Assembly: GCA_964371945.1 (NCBI GenBank)
Contig: CAYJPA010000079.1
Span: forward strand, 1-29,540
DNA length: 29,540 nt
Source of the DNA: CAYJPA01 sp964371945
Lineage (GTDB): Bacteria > Chloroflexota > Chloroflexia > Thermomicrobiales > UBA6265
Direction of reading: 5' to 3'
Below the pieces are notes generated by a model, which made no database searches, was not told the DNA's origin, and saw nothing but the letters and a program-made list of their open reading frames with translations. Position 1 is the first letter of the stretch. Each line of letters opens with the position of its first letter. Positions 1-8,525 of this stretch are shown here, piece after piece. Both the position numbers and the translations under genes were made by a program.

Positions 1-1077
1 GTTCACGGCCGGCCGGATGCCGGCGTAGAAGAGATCGGATTCAAGGAAGATCTGTCCGTCTGTGATCGAGATGACGTTGGTCGGGATGTAGGCCGAAACG
101 TCGCCGGCCTGGGTTTCGATGATCGGCAGCGCGGTCAACGATCCACCGCCGAGCGCGTTGCTCATGCGCGCGGCGCGCTCCAGCAGACGGGAGTGCAGGT
201 AGAAGACGTCACCTGGATAGGCTTCGCGGCCCGGCGGGCGGCGGATCAACAGCGATACCTGGCGATAGGCCCAGGCGTGCTTGGAAAGGTCATCGTAGGC
301 GATCAGGGCGTTGCCACCCTTCTCCATGATCTCTTCGCCCATCGCGCATCCGGCGAATGGCGCGATGTACTGCAAAGCGGCCGGGTCCGAGGCGGACGCG
401 ACCACGAAGATCGTGTGCTCCATCGCACCGTGCTGCTCGAGCACGCGGACGGCCTGGGCGACCTGGGCCTGTTTCTGGCCAATGGCAACGTAGATGCAAA
501 TGACGCCCTGGCCCTTTTGATTGATGATCGTATCGAGCACCACCGCTGTTTTACCGGTCTGGCGGTCGCCGATAATCAGCTCGCGCTGGCCGCGGCCGAT
601 CGGGATCATCGCATCGATCGATTTGATGCCGGTTTGAAGAGCGGTGTCGACGTCCTGGCGCAGAATGACGCCGGGAGCGATTCGCTCGATCGGGCGGGTT
701 TCGCTGGTCGCGATCGGGCCTTTGCCATCGATTGGCTGACCGAGCGCGTTCACCACGCGACCGACGAGGGCCGGACCAACCGGCACCGACGCGATCCGGC
801 CGGTGGCGCGGACTTCGTCACCCTCTTCGATCGAGGTGTACTCGCCCATGATGATGACTCCCACGGAGTCCTCTTCAAGGTTGAAGGCCAGGCCGAGCGT
901 ACCGGTTTTGGTGAACTCGACGAGCTCGCTCGCCATGACCTGGCTAAGCCCGTACACACGGGCGATACCATCACCAACTTCGACGACCGTGCCGACGTTG
1001 GTCACGGTCATGTCTTGCTCGAACCCGGCGATCTGCTGGCGCAGAATGTCGCCAATTTCGGTTGCGCGTAAGACCAT
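1..1077 (-). CDS. atpA: ATP synthase F1 subunit alpha, 3' part cut by window edge
   Basis: Non-catalytic alpha subunit of the F1 hexamer, which binds nucleotide and forms the alpha3beta3 head of ATP synthase on the cytoplasmic face of the membrane. Reading the minus strand from ATG at 1077 gives 359 uninterrupted codons that run off the window start, out of roughly 500-510 usual for the family. The Walker A loop GDRQTGKTA lies at residues 170-178, the Walker B region with YDDLSKHA near 261-268, and GRGQRELIIG just before the P-loop. The N-terminal beta-barrel domain (IGDILRQQIAGF onward) is complete. A GAGAGG element upstream of the ATG can serve as ribosome binding site. It is the last visible gene of the atp operon, 125 bases after atpH; atpG, atpD and atpC would be expected beyond the window. 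Confidence 0.97.
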   Translation of the reverse strand, partial: MVLRATEIGDILRQQIAGFEQDMTVTNVGTVVEVGDGIARVYGLSQVMASELVEFTKTGTLGLAFNLEEDSVGVIIMGEYTSIEEGDEVRATGRIASVPVGPALVGRVVNALGQPIDGKGPIATSETRPIERIAPGVILRQDVDTALQTGIKSIDAMIPIGRGQRELIIGDRQTGKTAVVLDTIINQKGQGVICIYVAIGQKQAQVAQAVRVLEQHGAMEHTIFVVASASDPAALQYIAPFAGCAMGEEIMEKGGNALIAYDDLSKHAWAYRQVSLLIRRPPGREAYPGDVFYLHSRLLERAARMSNALGGGSLTALPIIETQAGDVSAYIPTNVISITDGQIFLESDLFYAGIRPAVN

Positions 1078-1202
1078 GGCGTTCTTACCCTCTCACGACG
1101 TTCGCGGCCGTTTGGCGCCGGCGCCCATGACGAGGGCGTTGCGACGCGATTGTGACTTGTACGTTTGCCTCGCCGGTTATCAAGACCCGCGAATGCAGAT
1201 CA

Positions 1203-1736
1203 TCAGCTCGCCGCCGCCAATCGTGCTCGCAGACGGCGCAATTGATTGATCACACTGCCATCGATGAGCTGATCTCCGACCCTGGCGACGATCCCGCCGA
1301 TAATTTCCGGATCGGTTTTCATCCGCAGCTCGATCTCTTTGCCGACGATCTTGCTCAGCTGCTCGCGGACGATCTTTTGTCCTTCCTCGTCGAGCGGTTC
1401 GGCGGTCGTGACTTCGGCGACCGCGATGCCGCGCTCCGCAAGCACCGATTCAATGAAGATCTCATTGATCTCAGGTGCGATCTCCAACCGCTGGCGCTGC
1501 AGGAGCAACCTGGCCAGGTTTTTCACTTCTTGACTGCTGTCCTTGAGAGACGCTTCAAGCAGATTGAGCTTCTCGCTCTCCGGAACGTTCGGGCTTCCCA
1601 GGTAATAGGAAGCCCGAACGTCGCCAACGAGAGCGGCGAGACGCGCGAGATCGGTCTGCCATTGGTCGAAGTTGCCCTTCTCCCTGGCGAGACTGAACAC
1701 CGCTTGCGCGTAGCGCTTGGCGGCGCCACTAGCCAT
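1203..1736 (-). CDS. atpH: ATP synthase F1 subunit delta (OSCP)
   Basis: Delta subunit, the peripheral-stalk cap linking subunit b to the top of the F1 head. The protein has 177 residues, normal for the family. The N-terminal helical domain starts with a typical AAKRYAQAVFSLA. The conserved C-terminal signature is visible as DPEIIGGIVARVGDQLIDGS followed by a basic NQLRRLRARL end. The ATG at 1736 is preceded by GAGGAG six bases upstream, which fixes the start. It follows atpF after 38 bases and precedes atpA by 125 bases, the normal atp operon order. Confidence 0.96.
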   Translation of the reverse strand: MASGAAKRYAQAVFSLAREKGNFDQWQTDLARLAALVGDVRASYYLGSPNVPESEKLNLLEASLKDSSQEVKNLARLLLQRQRLEIAPEINEIFIESVLAERGIAVAEVTTAEPLDEEGQKIVREQLSKIVGKEIELRMKTDPEIIGGIVARVGDQLIDGSVINQLRRLRARLAAAS

Positions 1737-1774
1737 ATTGGACTCCTCGTCTCGACATCACGTCGCTCACCTGG

Positions 1775-2293
1775 CTACGCAACAGGTCCGGCCCCGCTGG
1801 CGCGACCACCCGAGGCTTCGGCCAGTGTCTCTTCGATCAAGCGGGTTTGCGCCGCGGGATCGAGCTCCTTGCGCACGATCTTGGTCGCGGCCGAAACCGC
1901 TAGATCGGCAATCTCCTGTCGAAGTTGCAGCCGTGCCTGCTCGGTCTCCGCTCGCAGCGTCGACTCCGCGCGAGTGAGGTACTCCTCAGCTTGTTTGCCG
2001 GCCTCTTCGCGGGCGCGAGCGAGCGTTGCTTCACCCTGCTCCCGTGAAAGTGTCAGGATTGCCTGCGCCTCGCGGCGAGCTTCCGCCAGGATCTCTTCAT
2101 TTCGGGCGGCGGTTGCCTGCATTTCCGTCTGCATCCGCTGAGCCGCTTCCATGCTCTCGCGGATCTTTTCTTGTCGCTTATCGAGCATCGCCACGATCGG
2201 GCCGAGCGCGAGCCGCCACATGAGCACGATGAAAATCAGAAACGCCACGAGCTGGACAATGAGCTTCCAGCCGCTGATTCCTAAATCGGCCAT
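1775..2293 (-). CDS. atpF: ATP synthase Fo subunit b
   Basis: Subunit b of the Fo sector, a single-span membrane protein whose long helix forms the peripheral stalk. The 172-residue product has one N-terminal hydrophobic segment (about residues 10-30, LIVQLVAFLIFIVLMW) followed by GPIVAMLDKRQEKI and a long Ala/Glu/Arg/Gln-rich amphipathic helix typical of the b dimer. The C-terminus ends in a short low-complexity Gly/Ala tail. A GGAAGG element sits rather far upstream (about 15 bases), so translation may depend partly on operon context. The 129 bases between atpE and this gene hold no ORF that I can support. Confidence 0.95.
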   Translation of the reverse strand: MADLGISGWKLIVQLVAFLIFIVLMWRLALGPIVAMLDKRQEKIRESMEAAQRMQTEMQATAARNEEILAEARREAQAILTLSREQGEATLARAREEAGKQAEEYLTRAESTLRAETEQARLQLRQEIADLAVSAATKIVRKELDPAAQTRLIEETLAEASGGRASGAGPVA

Positions 2294-2422
2294 AAACGCT
2301 GTTCGTCCTTCCCTTGCCCGGTGCGGTGGATCCGCGCCTTCGAAAAGCCGTCCGGTTTGGGTCCTAGCGCGGGCAAAGCCCCGGAACCCGTACCGCGAAA
2401 CACCGGAATCGGCTCTGGGCTG

Positions 2423-2674
2423 CTAGGCGAAGTAGATGACGATCGCGATAACGAAGGCATAGATCGCGACGGCTTCCGCGAGCGCCGCGCCGATGATCAT
2501 CGTGGTTCGGATGTCGCCGGCCGCCTCAGGATTGCGTCCCAGAGCCTCGAGGGCGCCCTTGACAGCCAATCCGATTCCGATGCCAGGGCCGATCGCCCCA
2601 AGTCCGATTGCGAGCGCGGCGCCGATCGCCTTTGCCGCATCGAGACCTTCAGGTCCAGTTAGTCCAGAAAACAC
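2423..2674 (-). CDS. atpE: ATP synthase Fo subunit c (proton type)
   Basis: Subunit c of the rotor ring: two transmembrane helices joined by a polar loop. I chose the GTG at 2674 because a strong AAGGAGG lies six bases before it and it gives an 83-residue protein of normal length; the open frame extends further upstream but that part is not subunit-c-like. Helix 1 carries GAIGPGIGIG, the loop is GRNPEA, and helix 2 carries the ion-binding Glu67 in ALAEAVAIY. The Gln found in Na+-type rings (GPGxGQG) is Ile here, and the Ser-Thr after the Glu of Na+-type rings is replaced by Ala-Val. These features argue for H+ coupling. The optimal Shine-Dalgarno fits the high stoichiometry needed for this subunit. 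Confidence 0.95.
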   Translation of the reverse strand: MFSGLTGPEGLDAAKAIGAALAIGLGAIGPGIGIGLAVKGALEALGRNPEAAGDIRTTMIIGAALAEAVAIYAFVIAIVIYFA

Positions 2675-2868
2675 CGCGAACCTCCTTGTGGGCCCGGCGC
2701 AGCTTCCGCTGCCCGCGCCTTGCACTTCCCGAGTGGAACGACCCGCGCCGCTCCGTGCAAACCAGCCATCCCGGTTCGTCGGTCCCGGACGTTCCGGGCA
2801 CCGAATTGACCGCACAATAAGTTTCCCCATCCGCGCGCAAGCTCGCAAATAGGGGCGGCAAGCGATTG
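2675..2868 (-). other. Untranslated spacer between atpB and atpE with small inverted repeats
   Basis: This 194-base spacer has no supported ORF. It holds two small hairpin candidates: CCCGGA-cgt-TCCGGG near 2786-2800, and GCAGC-ttcc-GCTGC near 2699-2712, just upstream of the atpE ribosome binding site. Inter-cistronic structures at this place are known in other atp operons to influence atpE translation or mRNA processing; that role here is only inference from position. Confidence 0.3.
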
Positions 2869-3813
2869 TTAGTCCGCGGCCGCGTGAGAAACGGTTGCTG
2901 GGGTACCGGAGGGGGCGTGATCGTGAGCATGTTCTTCATGCTCGTCATGACCGCCTTCGGTTGCCAGCGCGATATAGATCAGTGTCAACAGCGCGAACAC
3001 GAGCGCCTGTACCGCTCCGAAGAGAAGCTCGAGAAAGAGAAACACGACTGGGAAAAGCAGCGGGATCACCGCGATCTTGATCGCCGAGGCCATCGCGTAC
3101 ATGACGCCCAGCAGAACCTCGCCCGCGAAGATGTTGCCGAAGAGTCGAGCCGAGAGCGAGATGATCCGGGAGAACTCAGAGACGACTTCGATCGGGAAGA
3201 GGAAGGGCGGGTTGGCCATGTGCTTGATGCGTCCACCGACGCCGTGCGCTCGGATACCCAGGATCTGCACGATAGTGAATGTGATCAACGCCATCGCCAA
3301 AGTCATATTGAGGTCGGCATTCGGCGCACGCAGATAGGGGATGAGCACAAGGTGCTCCTCCGCCTCTTCGGCCGGCTGAGCAAGCGAGACGTTGGCGGCG
3401 CTGCCGGTGGCCGCAATGTCGAAGACCCGAATCGAGCCCTCTTCTTCCTCTGTGCCGGGAGTCGTGATGTGCTCGGCTTCCTCAGTTTCGTAGAAGCCGA
3501 TCGTGCCGACGCCTGGGAGTAGACCGGAATAGTTGGCGACGAGGATAAAGATGAAGATACCGCCCACCAGCGGGAAGATTTTGCGCCCCTGCTTCTTGCC
3601 GGCGGTGCTCTCAACCAAACCGAGAAGGAACTCGACGATTACTTCGAGGATGCTCTGGGAGTGGCTCGGGACATCGGTCGCGCGCTTGGCTATGCGCCAG
3701 CCAAAGAAGATCAAGAGGCCCATCACGATGAACATCGTCAACATGGAATTGGTTACGGGAATCGGGCCGACATGGAAGAGCGTTTCTGCTGCTATCTCGA
3801 CATGAACGTCCAT
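2869..3813 (-). CDS. atpB: ATP synthase Fo subunit a
   Basis: Subunit a, the stator channel that passes protons to the c-ring. The 314-residue protein has the expected hydrophobic helices and the conserved core motif SLSARLFGNIFAGEVLL, in which Arg223 is the essential arginine facing the c-ring Glu. PNADLNMTLAMAL at about 164-176 is the second conserved signature. Two additions are unusual in extent: a strongly acidic segment at about 108-155 rich in Glu between helices, and a His/Asp/Glu-rich C-terminal tail at about 288-299 (GGHDEHEEHAHDHA). It lies 48 bases after atpI and 194 bases before atpE. Confidence 0.96.
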   Translation of the reverse strand: MDVHVEIAAETLFHVGPIPVTNSMLTMFIVMGLLIFFGWRIAKRATDVPSHSQSILEVIVEFLLGLVESTAGKKQGRKIFPLVGGIFIFILVANYSGLLPGVGTIGFYETEEAEHITTPGTEEEEGSIRVFDIAATGSAANVSLAQPAEEAEEHLVLIPYLRAPNADLNMTLAMALITFTIVQILGIRAHGVGGRIKHMANPPFLFPIEVVSEFSRIISLSARLFGNIFAGEVLLGVMYAMASAIKIAVIPLLFPVVFLFLELLFGAVQALVFALLTLIYIALATEGGHDEHEEHAHDHAPSGTPATVSHAAAD

Positions 3814-3861
3814 GTTAGGCCGCTACCTCTCTTCCTCTCAGGTGCACGGTCCGCGCCAGAC

Positions 3862-4149
3862 CTACGATTGCCTGCGCCGGGGCACTTTTTGTATCTGTCT
3901 CGCGACCGGACCCGGTGCTCGATCTGTTCGACCGATTTGCGTGAGCTCGTACAGTTGGTAGCCCGCTGCCAACAATCCGAGCGCCACCCCGATCAGCGTA
4001 AACAACGGCGAAAGATCCAACCAATTGTCGATCGCCACTCCGCCGCCGATGCAGAGAATTATGCTGACCACAATAGAACAGCCGAGCCCTGCTGCGGTTC
4101 CGGCTGCTCCGAGTTGGCCTCGCTCTTCAGGCGATGGCATGTTTTTCAC
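3862..4149 (-). CDS. atpI: AtpI/AtpZ-like small membrane protein of the ATP synthase operon
   Basis: Small hydrophobic protein encoded at the head of the atp operon. AtpI-type proteins help assemble the c-ring or act in ion transport. From GTG at 4149 it has 95 residues, with two transmembrane segments separated by a short polar turn: GLGCSIVVSIILCIGGGVAI, then LFTLIGVALGLLAAGYQLY. The start codon is either GTG 4149, spaced about six bases from GAGG, or the ATG at 4140. The frame is open further upstream, but that part overlaps the likely promoter and is not membrane-protein-like. The C-terminus is basic (RRRQS). The family assignment rests on position plus the two-helix layout. Confidence 0.8.
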   Translation of the reverse strand: MKNMPSPEERGQLGAAGTAAGLGCSIVVSIILCIGGGVAIDNWLDLSPLFTLIGVALGLLAAGYQLYELTQIGRTDRAPGPVARQIQKVPRRRQS

Positions 4150-4180
4150 GCCGCACCTCGGACTTACGTCCCGATTGAGA

Positions 4181-4207
4181 ATAATATCACAATCTTTTGG
4201 ACCACAA
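4181..4207 (-). promoter_or_regulatory. Possible promoter of the atp operon
   Basis: On the minus strand a TTGTGG hexamer (4207-4202) is followed after 15 bases by TATTAT (4186-4181), about 30 bases upstream of the atpI start. The local sequence is distinctly AT-rich compared with the genes. The spacing is shorter than the usual 17, and another TTGCAG lies at 4215-4210. This is a candidate read by eye only. Confidence 0.33.
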
Positions 4208-4510
4208 GACTGCAATCGATCTATCTTCCGGTCCAGCCGCCTCATTCTCGCCGATTTCTGACCCAGTCACAGCGATCGATGCTCGAGAAGATGCCGAGCT
4301 AGTTGGTTCAGCGCCTGACAACGAGTAATTGGATGGAAATCGGCCCTCAACGTGGCTGCAACCGCTCCATATCGCGTGAAAACGGCGAAGTAGTGCTGAC
4401 AGAAGCGCCGTGAATCATGAAAAGGACCGCGCGAGCAATGCAAGATCACTTGTATGCTAGCAAGGTTGCCAAGTTTTGAGGTGGCATTCTCGAGGAAGTA
4501 TTTCTGAACA
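4208..4510. other. Divergent intergenic region between atp operon and MATE gene
   Basis: About 300 bases without a supported gene separate the minus-strand atp operon from the plus-strand MATE gene. The part nearest the MATE gene is relatively AT-rich. It contains CTTG-tatgcta-CAAG (about 4449-4463), a small inverted repeat overlapping a TATGCT that could serve as a -10 box. A GAGGAAG element lies about 13 bases before the chosen MATE start. Short ORFs here look like chance frames. Confidence 0.4.
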
Positions 4511-5971
4511 ATGATTTCGTCGGACCATGCGGTCGTAGACGCGGTCGATCTCAATCCGATGATCTCGCCGGAAATGGCGCAGGCGCTGCCGCTGACATCC
4601 GGCGATGTCATTCAGGGACCAATGACCCAGCGCCGGGTGGCCGGGCTGGCGCTGCCGATCATGGGCGAGAACCTGCTTCACACCTCGGTAGTGGCGATCG
4701 ACACCTTCATGGTCTCAAAACTCGGAAGCGATGAGCTCGCGGGCGTGGGAACGGCGGCCGAAATGGTCTTCCTGATCATCGCGATGCTGGTCGCACTCGA
4801 TATCGGCGCCACGGTCCTGGTGTCTCAGGCGATCGGCGCGGGTAATCGGGCGGTTGCCAACGGACTCTCCCGTCAGGCGTTGATCTGGGGCGTTCTGGTT
4901 GCCATTCCGATCTCGATCTTCGGCTACATGGCCGTCAATACCGTCGTCGGGCTGTTTGGCCTGGAGCCGGATGTCGCGAAGCATGCCGCGACCTATATGC
5001 ACATCACCACCGGCACGATTGTCTTCCTTTTGTTGACGCTCGTGAGCGGCGCTGTTCTGCGCGGTGCCGGCGACAGCCGCACGCCGTTGTACGCCGCGAT
5101 CGCGGCCAATGCGACCAATATCATCGTTGCCTACCTTTTGATCTTCGGTCATCTTGGACTGCCCGAACTGGGAGTCGCGGGCAGCGCATGGGGCGCGGCG
5201 GCGGCCCGGGGAACGTCGGCGCTTGTCCTCGTTCTAATTCTTGTCAGTGGACGCAAAGCCATCTCCATTCGAGGGAGAGGCGGCTGGATGCCTTCGGTCA
5301 GCGCGGGCCGGCAGATCTTCAAGCTTGGAATCCCCGCGGCGATTCAAGAGATGCTTGTTTCGCTCGGCTTCTTGACGATGCTTGCGGTCGTCGCACTCCT
5401 CGGAACGGCAGCATTAGCAGCGCAACAGATCGCCTTTACCGCCCTATCACTGGCCTTCATGCCGGGATTTGCCTTCGGAATCGCGTCAACCGCCCTTGTT
5501 GGTCAGAGCATAGGGGCTCAGAAACCGGATGATGCCCGCCGCGCGGTACACATCGCAGCGCGTTGGTCGGTGATCTGGATGGCGGCAGGCGGACTGCTCT
5601 ACGTGCTTCTCGCGCCACAATTGATGAACATTTTCACCGACGACCCGCTTGTCGCGAGCACCGGTTCCGACGGCCTACGCGCGCTTGCCATCGGTCTGCC
5701 CTTCTGGGGCATCTGGTTTGTCTTCGGAGGCGCGTTGCGCGGTAGTGGCGACACCCGAACCCCGATGATCACCAGCACGCTCGGCGTTTGGAGCGCGGTC
5801 GGTCTGGCCTACGTCGTCGTGTCCGTGTTCGATCGCGGACTCGGGGCCGTCTGGCTCACCTTTTTCATTACGGCGCCGATGGCCGCGCTCGCCAACTGGT
5901 TTTGGTTCAGGCGACGGCTCGCGCACGGAGTCAAGGCACAAGATCTCGGACCAATTGTCACCGCCCACTAG
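4511..5971 (+). CDS. MATE family efflux transporter
   Basis: Multidrug and toxic compound extrusion (NorM/DinF-type, COG0534) antiporter of the inner membrane, which exports cationic drugs or metabolites using Na+ or H+. The 486-residue product has about twelve hydrophobic helices. It shows the usual internal duplication: the first half begins RRVAGLALPIMGENLLHT and the second RQIFKLGIPAAIQEMLVSLG. Typical family motifs include QAIGAGNR, GAVLRGAGDSRTP and, in the second half, GGALRGSGDTRTP. The first ~37 residues precede the first conserved segment and are polar, so a later start (ATG at 4559, 4574 or 4622) is possible. Substrate cannot be read from sequence. The following MFS gene is on the same strand after 120 bases. 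Confidence 0.93.
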   Translation: MISSDHAVVDAVDLNPMISPEMAQALPLTSGDVIQGPMTQRRVAGLALPIMGENLLHTSVVAIDTFMVSKLGSDELAGVGTAAEMVFLIIAMLVALDIGATVLVSQAIGAGNRAVANGLSRQALIWGVLVAIPISIFGYMAVNTVVGLFGLEPDVAKHAATYMHITTGTIVFLLLTLVSGAVLRGAGDSRTPLYAAIAANATNIIVAYLLIFGHLGLPELGVAGSAWGAAAARGTSALVLVLILVSGRKAISIRGRGGWMPSVSAGRQIFKLGIPAAIQEMLVSLGFLTMLAVVALLGTAALAAQQIAFTALSLAFMPGFAFGIASTALVGQSIGAQKPDDARRAVHIAARWSVIWMAAGGLLYVLLAPQLMNIFTDDPLVASTGSDGLRALAIGLPFWGIWFVFGGALRGSGDTRTPMITSTLGVWSAVGLAYVVVSVFDRGLGAVWLTFFITAPMAALANWFWFRRRLAHGVKAQDLGPIVTAH

Positions 5972-6091
5972 ATCAAGCGCGGACATCAGCGCCATTCTCT
6001 ATACTGCCCTTTGAAGTCCTCAATAGCTGAGCGACTCTTCGGGATGCAGCGAAGCGTGAACTGCGCCTGAATCCGTCCAGGAGTCAAATCG

Positions 6092-7333
6092 GTGCGGCCT
6101 CGAGTGAGTCTGGGATTGTCGAGCGACGGACGATTCCTCTTCTGGGGCATGTTCTCCTGGGAATTCGGCTTCGGCCTCTACAATCTCCTGCTCACGCTCT
6201 ACGTCGAATCGCTCGGCGCCACCGCGGTCCAGATTGGACTGCTGATCGGCGCCCAGGGATTGATCCGAATTGCGGTGACACTGCCCAGCGGCATCCTGGC
6301 CGAGCGATTCAGCCGCAAGTGGATCATCGTTTGGACCACCGCGGCGACAATTCCGGCCGCGCTGCTCATGGGAGTTGCTCAAACCTGGTGGCAATTATTC
6401 CCGGGCATGATGCTGCTCATGATTGGGAATGTCGGTACGCCATCCTTCGCGTCGTACGTGGTCGACATCTCGACGCCGCTGACGAGGGCACGCACCTTTG
6501 CCGTAATCTATTCGCTGGGTCCCGCGGTGGCGACAATCATTTCGCCCACGCTCGGAGGAGTCATCGCCGAGCAAACCTCGATTCGAGTGCTCTTTTTCTT
6601 GAGCGCGATCGCCTATAGCGCCTCGACGCTCTTTTTCACCGGAATCACGGATCGCAAGCTTGCGCTCGAATCAACCGACAAGCCCAGCTATCGCGAAGCC
6701 CTCGCCATTCCCGCGGTACGTTGGGTGTCACTGCTGAAGTTCGGGGTGCTTGGAACGTTGATGTTTGGCGTGACCTTTCTCCCGAATTACCTGGAAGACA
6801 TCCACGGACTGAGCATCGGGACGATTGGAAGGCTGGGCTCGGTTTACGCCGCGGGAAGCGTCATCATTTCCGTGACTATTGCCCGGTTGGTCTGGATCTC
6901 CGCGAGCAAGGGGGTCGCAATCGGCGCGATCTCCGTCGGCGCCATTTGCGGCATAACGTTGTTGACCGGAAATCTTTGGATCCTCGTGCCCGCGTTCTTG
7001 ATGCGAGGCGGATTCATGGTCACCTGGTCGCTGTTTGGAGCTGTCTTTGGCGACATCACCCCCGATCGCCTGCGCAGCCGCGTCTTTGCGCTTGGCGATT
7101 GCCTGGGCGGAATCGGAATCGGGCTTGCCCCGTTTGCCGCGGGTGCGTTGTACGAATGGCGACCGGGAGCGCCACTGCTTGCGGCCGCGATCATCACCCC
7201 GATGCTGGGTGCCGCCGCGATTGTCATCGAACGAAAATTTGTCCTACCCGCAATTGGCCTGAGGACTCGCGAACGAGAAGCACTGGAGTTGCCGTCGATT
7301 GGTGGCGTCGCTCTGGCTGAAGGGGCGGTTTGA
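6092..7333 (+). CDS. Major facilitator superfamily transporter
   Basis: Twelve-helix MFS-type membrane transporter of 413 residues. The first half contains the loop LAERFSRKW between helices 2 and 3, which corresponds to the MFS motif A region (G-x-L-a-D-r-x-g-r-k), and repeated Gly/Ala/Leu-rich hydrophobic segments continue to the end. The GTG start at 6092 is supported by AGGAG about nine bases upstream. The stop TGA at 7331-7333 is followed two bases later by the ATG of the C45-family gene, so the two are almost certainly cotranscribed and translationally linked. Substrate is unknown; the neighbour suggests a small amide or peptide-like compound, which is inference only. Confidence 0.88.
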   Translation: MRPRVSLGLSSDGRFLFWGMFSWEFGFGLYNLLLTLYVESLGATAVQIGLLIGAQGLIRIAVTLPSGILAERFSRKWIIVWTTAATIPAALLMGVAQTWWQLFPGMMLLMIGNVGTPSFASYVVDISTPLTRARTFAVIYSLGPAVATIISPTLGGVIAEQTSIRVLFFLSAIAYSASTLFFTGITDRKLALESTDKPSYREALAIPAVRWVSLLKFGVLGTLMFGVTFLPNYLEDIHGLSIGTIGRLGSVYAAGSVIISVTIARLVWISASKGVAIGAISVGAICGITLLTGNLWILVPAFLMRGGFMVTWSLFGAVFGDITPDRLRSRVFALGDCLGGIGIGLAPFAAGALYEWRPGAPLLAAAIITPMLGAAAIVIERKFVLPAIGLRTREREALELPSIGGVALAEGAV

Positions 7334-7335
7334 CG

Positions 7336-8376
7336 ATGATTCCATTGGTCGAAACCGGTGGCACGCCCTACGAAATCGGGGTCGATGTCGGAAGAGCGGT
7401 TCCTGACGTCCTCCACGCGGCGGCGGCCTCGACAAGGGCCGATATCGCTCGCGTGACGGACCCTAGGGTGATGGCAACCGTGCATGAGTACCTCGAAGCG
7501 ACGACGACAGCGGTGCCGGAGTTGATCGACGAGCTGCGCGGGATGGCGGACGGCTCGGGCGTCTCCCTGACCGAGCTCTTTGTCATGAATGCGGCGGCGG
7601 AATTGCATCAAGCGACCGGGTTCTTCGAGGAATCGTGCACGGTTGTTGGCATCACCCAAGCGGGCACGAAAGATGGCAATGTGCTGCTGGCGCACAACGA
7701 GGACGCGACCGCGGGTTGGGGCGACTACACCTATGTTGTCCGCGCTGAGCCGAAGGATGGGCCGTCGTTTGTTGCGTTCACCTATGCCGGTCTGCTTCTG
7801 CATCAGGGTGTCAATTCAGCGGGCATCGGATCGGCCGGAAACGCGCTGTACGCCAAGGACGCGCGGCCGGGAATTCCAAAACTGCTCGCCTATCGCCGGA
7901 TACTCAATCAAACGACCATCGAGAGCGCGATTCGGGTTGCGACGAGTAGCCAGCGCGCGTTCGGCAACAATCATTTGATCGCGAACGACCACGGCGACAT
8001 TTACGACATCGAAGTCACCGGCAGCCGGTGGGCGATGCTCCACGCCGGCAACCGTTTCCTGGCGCACGGCAACCACCTGGTTTCGCCTGAGATGGCCGAA
8101 CTGGACGCGGACGAGGATTTGCTCAACTCCCGGCTGCGTCAGAAACGGGTCGAGCGGTTGGTCAATTCAAACTGGGGCGCAATCGATTTCCAGAAGCTCA
8201 CCGAGATCATGAGCGACCACTCGAACTACCCGGGTGCGGTTTGCAAACACCATGCACCGGAGAGCGATCTCGAGTATGGCACGATTGGCTCGGTCGTGAT
8301 CGACGTCACAAACCGCGTTCTGCGCGCCTGCTCCGGCAATCCCTGTCGCGGCGACTGGCGAGAAGTCCGGCTCTAG
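7336..8376 (+). CDS. C45 family autoproteolytic acyltransferase/hydrolase
   Basis: Ntn-hydrolase of the acyl-CoA:6-aminopenicillanate acyltransferase-like family (peptidase C45). Members self-cleave before a Cys that then becomes the N-terminal nucleophile for amide hydrolysis or acyl transfer. From ATG 7336 the protein has 346 residues, close to family length. The predicted nucleophile is Cys101 in FFEESCTVVGI, preceded by the alpha-segment region LFVMNAAAEL. The following core has LLAHNEDAT, GVNSAGIGSAGNAL and NNHLIANDHGDIYDIE, all typical of the family; the C-terminal part has MSDHSNYPGAVCKH and IGSVVIDV. A TTG at 7330, overlapping the MFS stop, is an alternative start. The real substrate is unknown; penicillin chemistry should not be assumed. 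Confidence 0.88.
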   Translation: MIPLVETGGTPYEIGVDVGRAVPDVLHAAAASTRADIARVTDPRVMATVHEYLEATTTAVPELIDELRGMADGSGVSLTELFVMNAAAELHQATGFFEESCTVVGITQAGTKDGNVLLAHNEDATAGWGDYTYVVRAEPKDGPSFVAFTYAGLLLHQGVNSAGIGSAGNALYAKDARPGIPKLLAYRRILNQTTIESAIRVATSSQRAFGNNHLIANDHGDIYDIEVTGSRWAMLHAGNRFLAHGNHLVSPEMAELDADEDLLNSRLRQKRVERLVNSNWGAIDFQKLTEIMSDHSNYPGAVCKHHAPESDLEYGTIGSVVIDVTNRVLRACSGNPCRGDWREVRL

Positions 8377-8407
8377 ACCATTAAGATATACCGTTTACAA
8401 GGGGTAG

Positions 8408-8429
8408 GGGCGAACCGCCGTGTTCGCCC
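8408..8429. repeat. Perfect inverted repeat after C45 gene (repeat or terminator)
   Basis: GGGCGAAC (8408-8415) and GTTCGCCC (8422-8429) form an 8-bp perfect stem with a six-base loop, inside a segment reading GTAGGGGCGAAC. This resembles dispersed intergenic palindromes common in related genomes. It lies between two convergent genes and could act as a bidirectional terminator, but no T-run follows. A second, weaker stem GGGTAG/CTACCC (8505-8510 and 8520-8525) ends immediately at the peroxiredoxin stop codon. Confidence 0.5.
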
Positions 8430-8525
8430 TCGGTCGAATGCCACAACGTTACGTCATGAAACTGACGCTGGTTGCAAGAACAGAATTGGTTGGGAATGAC
8501 CGGAGGGTAGACTCGGGTGCTACCC

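Noticed and set aside
193..1071. Long plus-strand frame antisense to atpA
   Set aside because: It is the mirror of the GC-rich atpA gene, has no family signature, and the minus-strand frame is unmistakably the alpha subunit.
2423..2674. Na+-type c-ring
   Set aside because: The Gln and Ser/Thr positions that coordinate Na+ are Ile, Ala and Val here.
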